Assembly (NCBI GenBank): GCA_026400595.1
Contig: JAPLOT010000538.1
Location: 1-7,647, forward strand
Source: Alphaproteobacteria bacterium
Lineage (GTDB): Bacteria; Pseudomonadota; Alphaproteobacteria; Rhizobiales; Aestuariivirgaceae
Reading direction: 5' to 3'
DNA: 7,647 bases
The position numbers were made by a program, and so were the translations under genes. The notes beneath the pieces were generated by a model, which was not told the origin of the DNA, searched no databases, and saw nothing but the letters and a program-made list of their open reading frames with translations. Position 1 is the first letter of the stretch; every line of letters begins with the position of its first letter. Shown here one piece after another: positions 6,860 through 7,647 of the stretch.

Positions 6860-7647
6860 GCTTCGCCCCGCCGCGCCCGTGTCTTGTGCACCCAGGCGGT
6901 GATCAGCCGGTCGGCAATGATTCCGATGAAGGCGATGACGAGACCGGCGACGAGGCCGCGGCCGGAATCCGCCTTTGCCAGCGCCTTGAAGATCTCCTGG
7001 CCCAGGTCGCGGGTGCCGATCATGGCGCAGATGATGATCATGCTGAGTGCCAGCAGGATGGTCTGGTTGATGCCGAGCAGGATTTCGGGCATCGCCACGG
7101 GCAGTTGCACGTGGCGGAAAAGCTGCCAGCGCGTGCACCCCGACACTTGCCCGGCCTCGATCAACTGCTGCGGCACCTGGCGGATGCCATGGTTGGTGTA
7201 ACGGATCGCGGGCACGATGGCGAAGGCGACCGTCGCGATCATGGCGGTGACATCGCCAACACGGAACAGCATGACCACCGGGATGATGAAGCAGAAGGAC
7301 GGAATGGTCTGCAACGTGTCGATGACCGGCGTCACGATGGAGGAAACGCGATCGCTGCGCGACGCCCAGAGGCCGATGGGAATGCCAAGCGCGCAGGCCA
7401 CCAGCGTGGAGGCACCGGCAAGATAGAGGGTCTGCATGGCGGGAACCCAGAGCCCCGTCGCCGCCGCGAAGAAGCCGAGAAGACCCACCAGGATGGCCAG
7501 GCCGGCCCCGCCGATCCGCCAGCCCAGTGCCGCAAGGATCAGCAGCACGCCAGCCCACGGCAGGGCCTCGAAGAACGCGCGCAGCGGATTCAGGAAGTAC
7601 AGCAGCAGGAAAACGCGGACAGCTTCGATGCTATCGAAGAGGTTCTG
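6856..7647 (-). CDS. ABC transporter permease, ProW/glycine betaine type, C-terminal 263 residues (start beyond right edge)
   Basis: This is an inner-membrane permease subunit of a quaternary-amine uptake ABC transporter. The frame stays open to the right edge, so the true start is outside. A GTG at 7548-7546 is only an internal valine, because the residues before it (LLYFLNPLRAFFEALPW) fit the family. Numbering from the edge, several hydrophobic spans are visible at about 11-55, 65-90, 105-135, 185-210 and 230-255. The EAA loop that docks on the ATPase reads EAGQVSG (164-170), then nine residues, then VQLP (180-183), matching the EAA-G-I-LP consensus. TLQTIPSFCFIIPVVMLF and MIGTRDLGQEIFKAL are typical of ProW/OpuAB permeases. 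The ATPase and binding protein should lie upstream, outside the window. The gene overlaps the following kinase by 4 bases. The ligand is unknown: glycine betaine, choline, carnitine or another methylated amine are all compatible. Confidence 0.87.
   Translation of the reverse strand, partial: QNLFDSIEAVRVFLLLYFLNPLRAFFEALPWAGVLLILAALGWRIGGAGLAILVGLLGFFAAATGLWVPAMQTLYLAGASTLVACALGIPIGLWASRSDRVSSIVTPVIDTLQTIPSFCFIIPVVMLFRVGDVTAMIATVAFAIVPAIRYTNHGIRQVPQQLIEAGQVSGCTRWQLFRHVQLPVAMPEILLGINQTILLALSMIIICAMIGTRDLGQEIFKALAKADSGRGLVAGLVIAFIGIIADRLITAWVHKTRARRGEA

Noticed and set aside
7546..7548. GTG as the start of the permease
   Set aside because: The frame continues upstream to the edge with residues typical of ProW permeases, so this codon is an internal valine.
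6860..7558. Long upstream extension of the intact kinase frame
   Set aside because: The extra residues are a low-complexity Arg/His/Gly shadow of the permease gene, and the ATG at 6859 overlapping the permease stop gives the normal family length.

Overview
The window is a GC-rich, densely packed bacterial fragment with every supported gene on the minus strand, so transcription runs from position 7647 towards position 1. Codon usage is strongly GC-ending. The combination of a ProW-type permease, paired flavoprotein/GcvT fusions and choline-kinase-like proteins suggests an alphaproteobacterium (Rhizobiales or Rhodobacterales type). That placement rests on gene content and style only, with no marker gene to confirm it.

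Layout in the direction of transcription: (1) a 5'-truncated ABC transporter permease of the ProW (glycine betaine/quaternary amine) family, 7647-6856; (2) an intact choline-kinase-like phosphotransferase, 6859-5975; (3) an 814-residue FAD oxidoreductase fused to a GcvT-like folate domain (dimethylglycine/sarcosine dehydrogenase type), 5978-3534; (4) a second, paralogous 805-residue fusion, 3537-1120; (5) a second choline-kinase-like gene, 1118-281, broken by an apparent internal deletion of roughly 80 bases with a frameshift; (6) the first 74 codons of a kynureninase, 224-1, running off the left edge. Genes 1-4 are joined by 4-base stop/start overlaps (ATGA, ATGA, GTGA), and gene 5 starts 1 base after gene 4 stops. 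They almost certainly form one translationally coupled operon. Kynureninase follows after 56 bases and may or may not belong to the same transcript.

How the genes may work together (inference): the transporter imports a methylated amine. The two flavoprotein/GcvT fusions remove N-methyl groups oxidatively, passing the one-carbon unit to tetrahydrofolate. The two kinases presumably phosphorylate a hydroxyl-bearing relative of the substrate or intermediate. The order is kinase-dehydrogenase-dehydrogenase-kinase. The substrate cannot be read from the sequence. Kynureninase next door raises, without proving, a link to tryptophan- or kynurenine-derived compounds.

No RNA gene, insertion sequence, CRISPR array, convincing promoter or terminator was seen. 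The only non-coding stretch of any size is 225-280.
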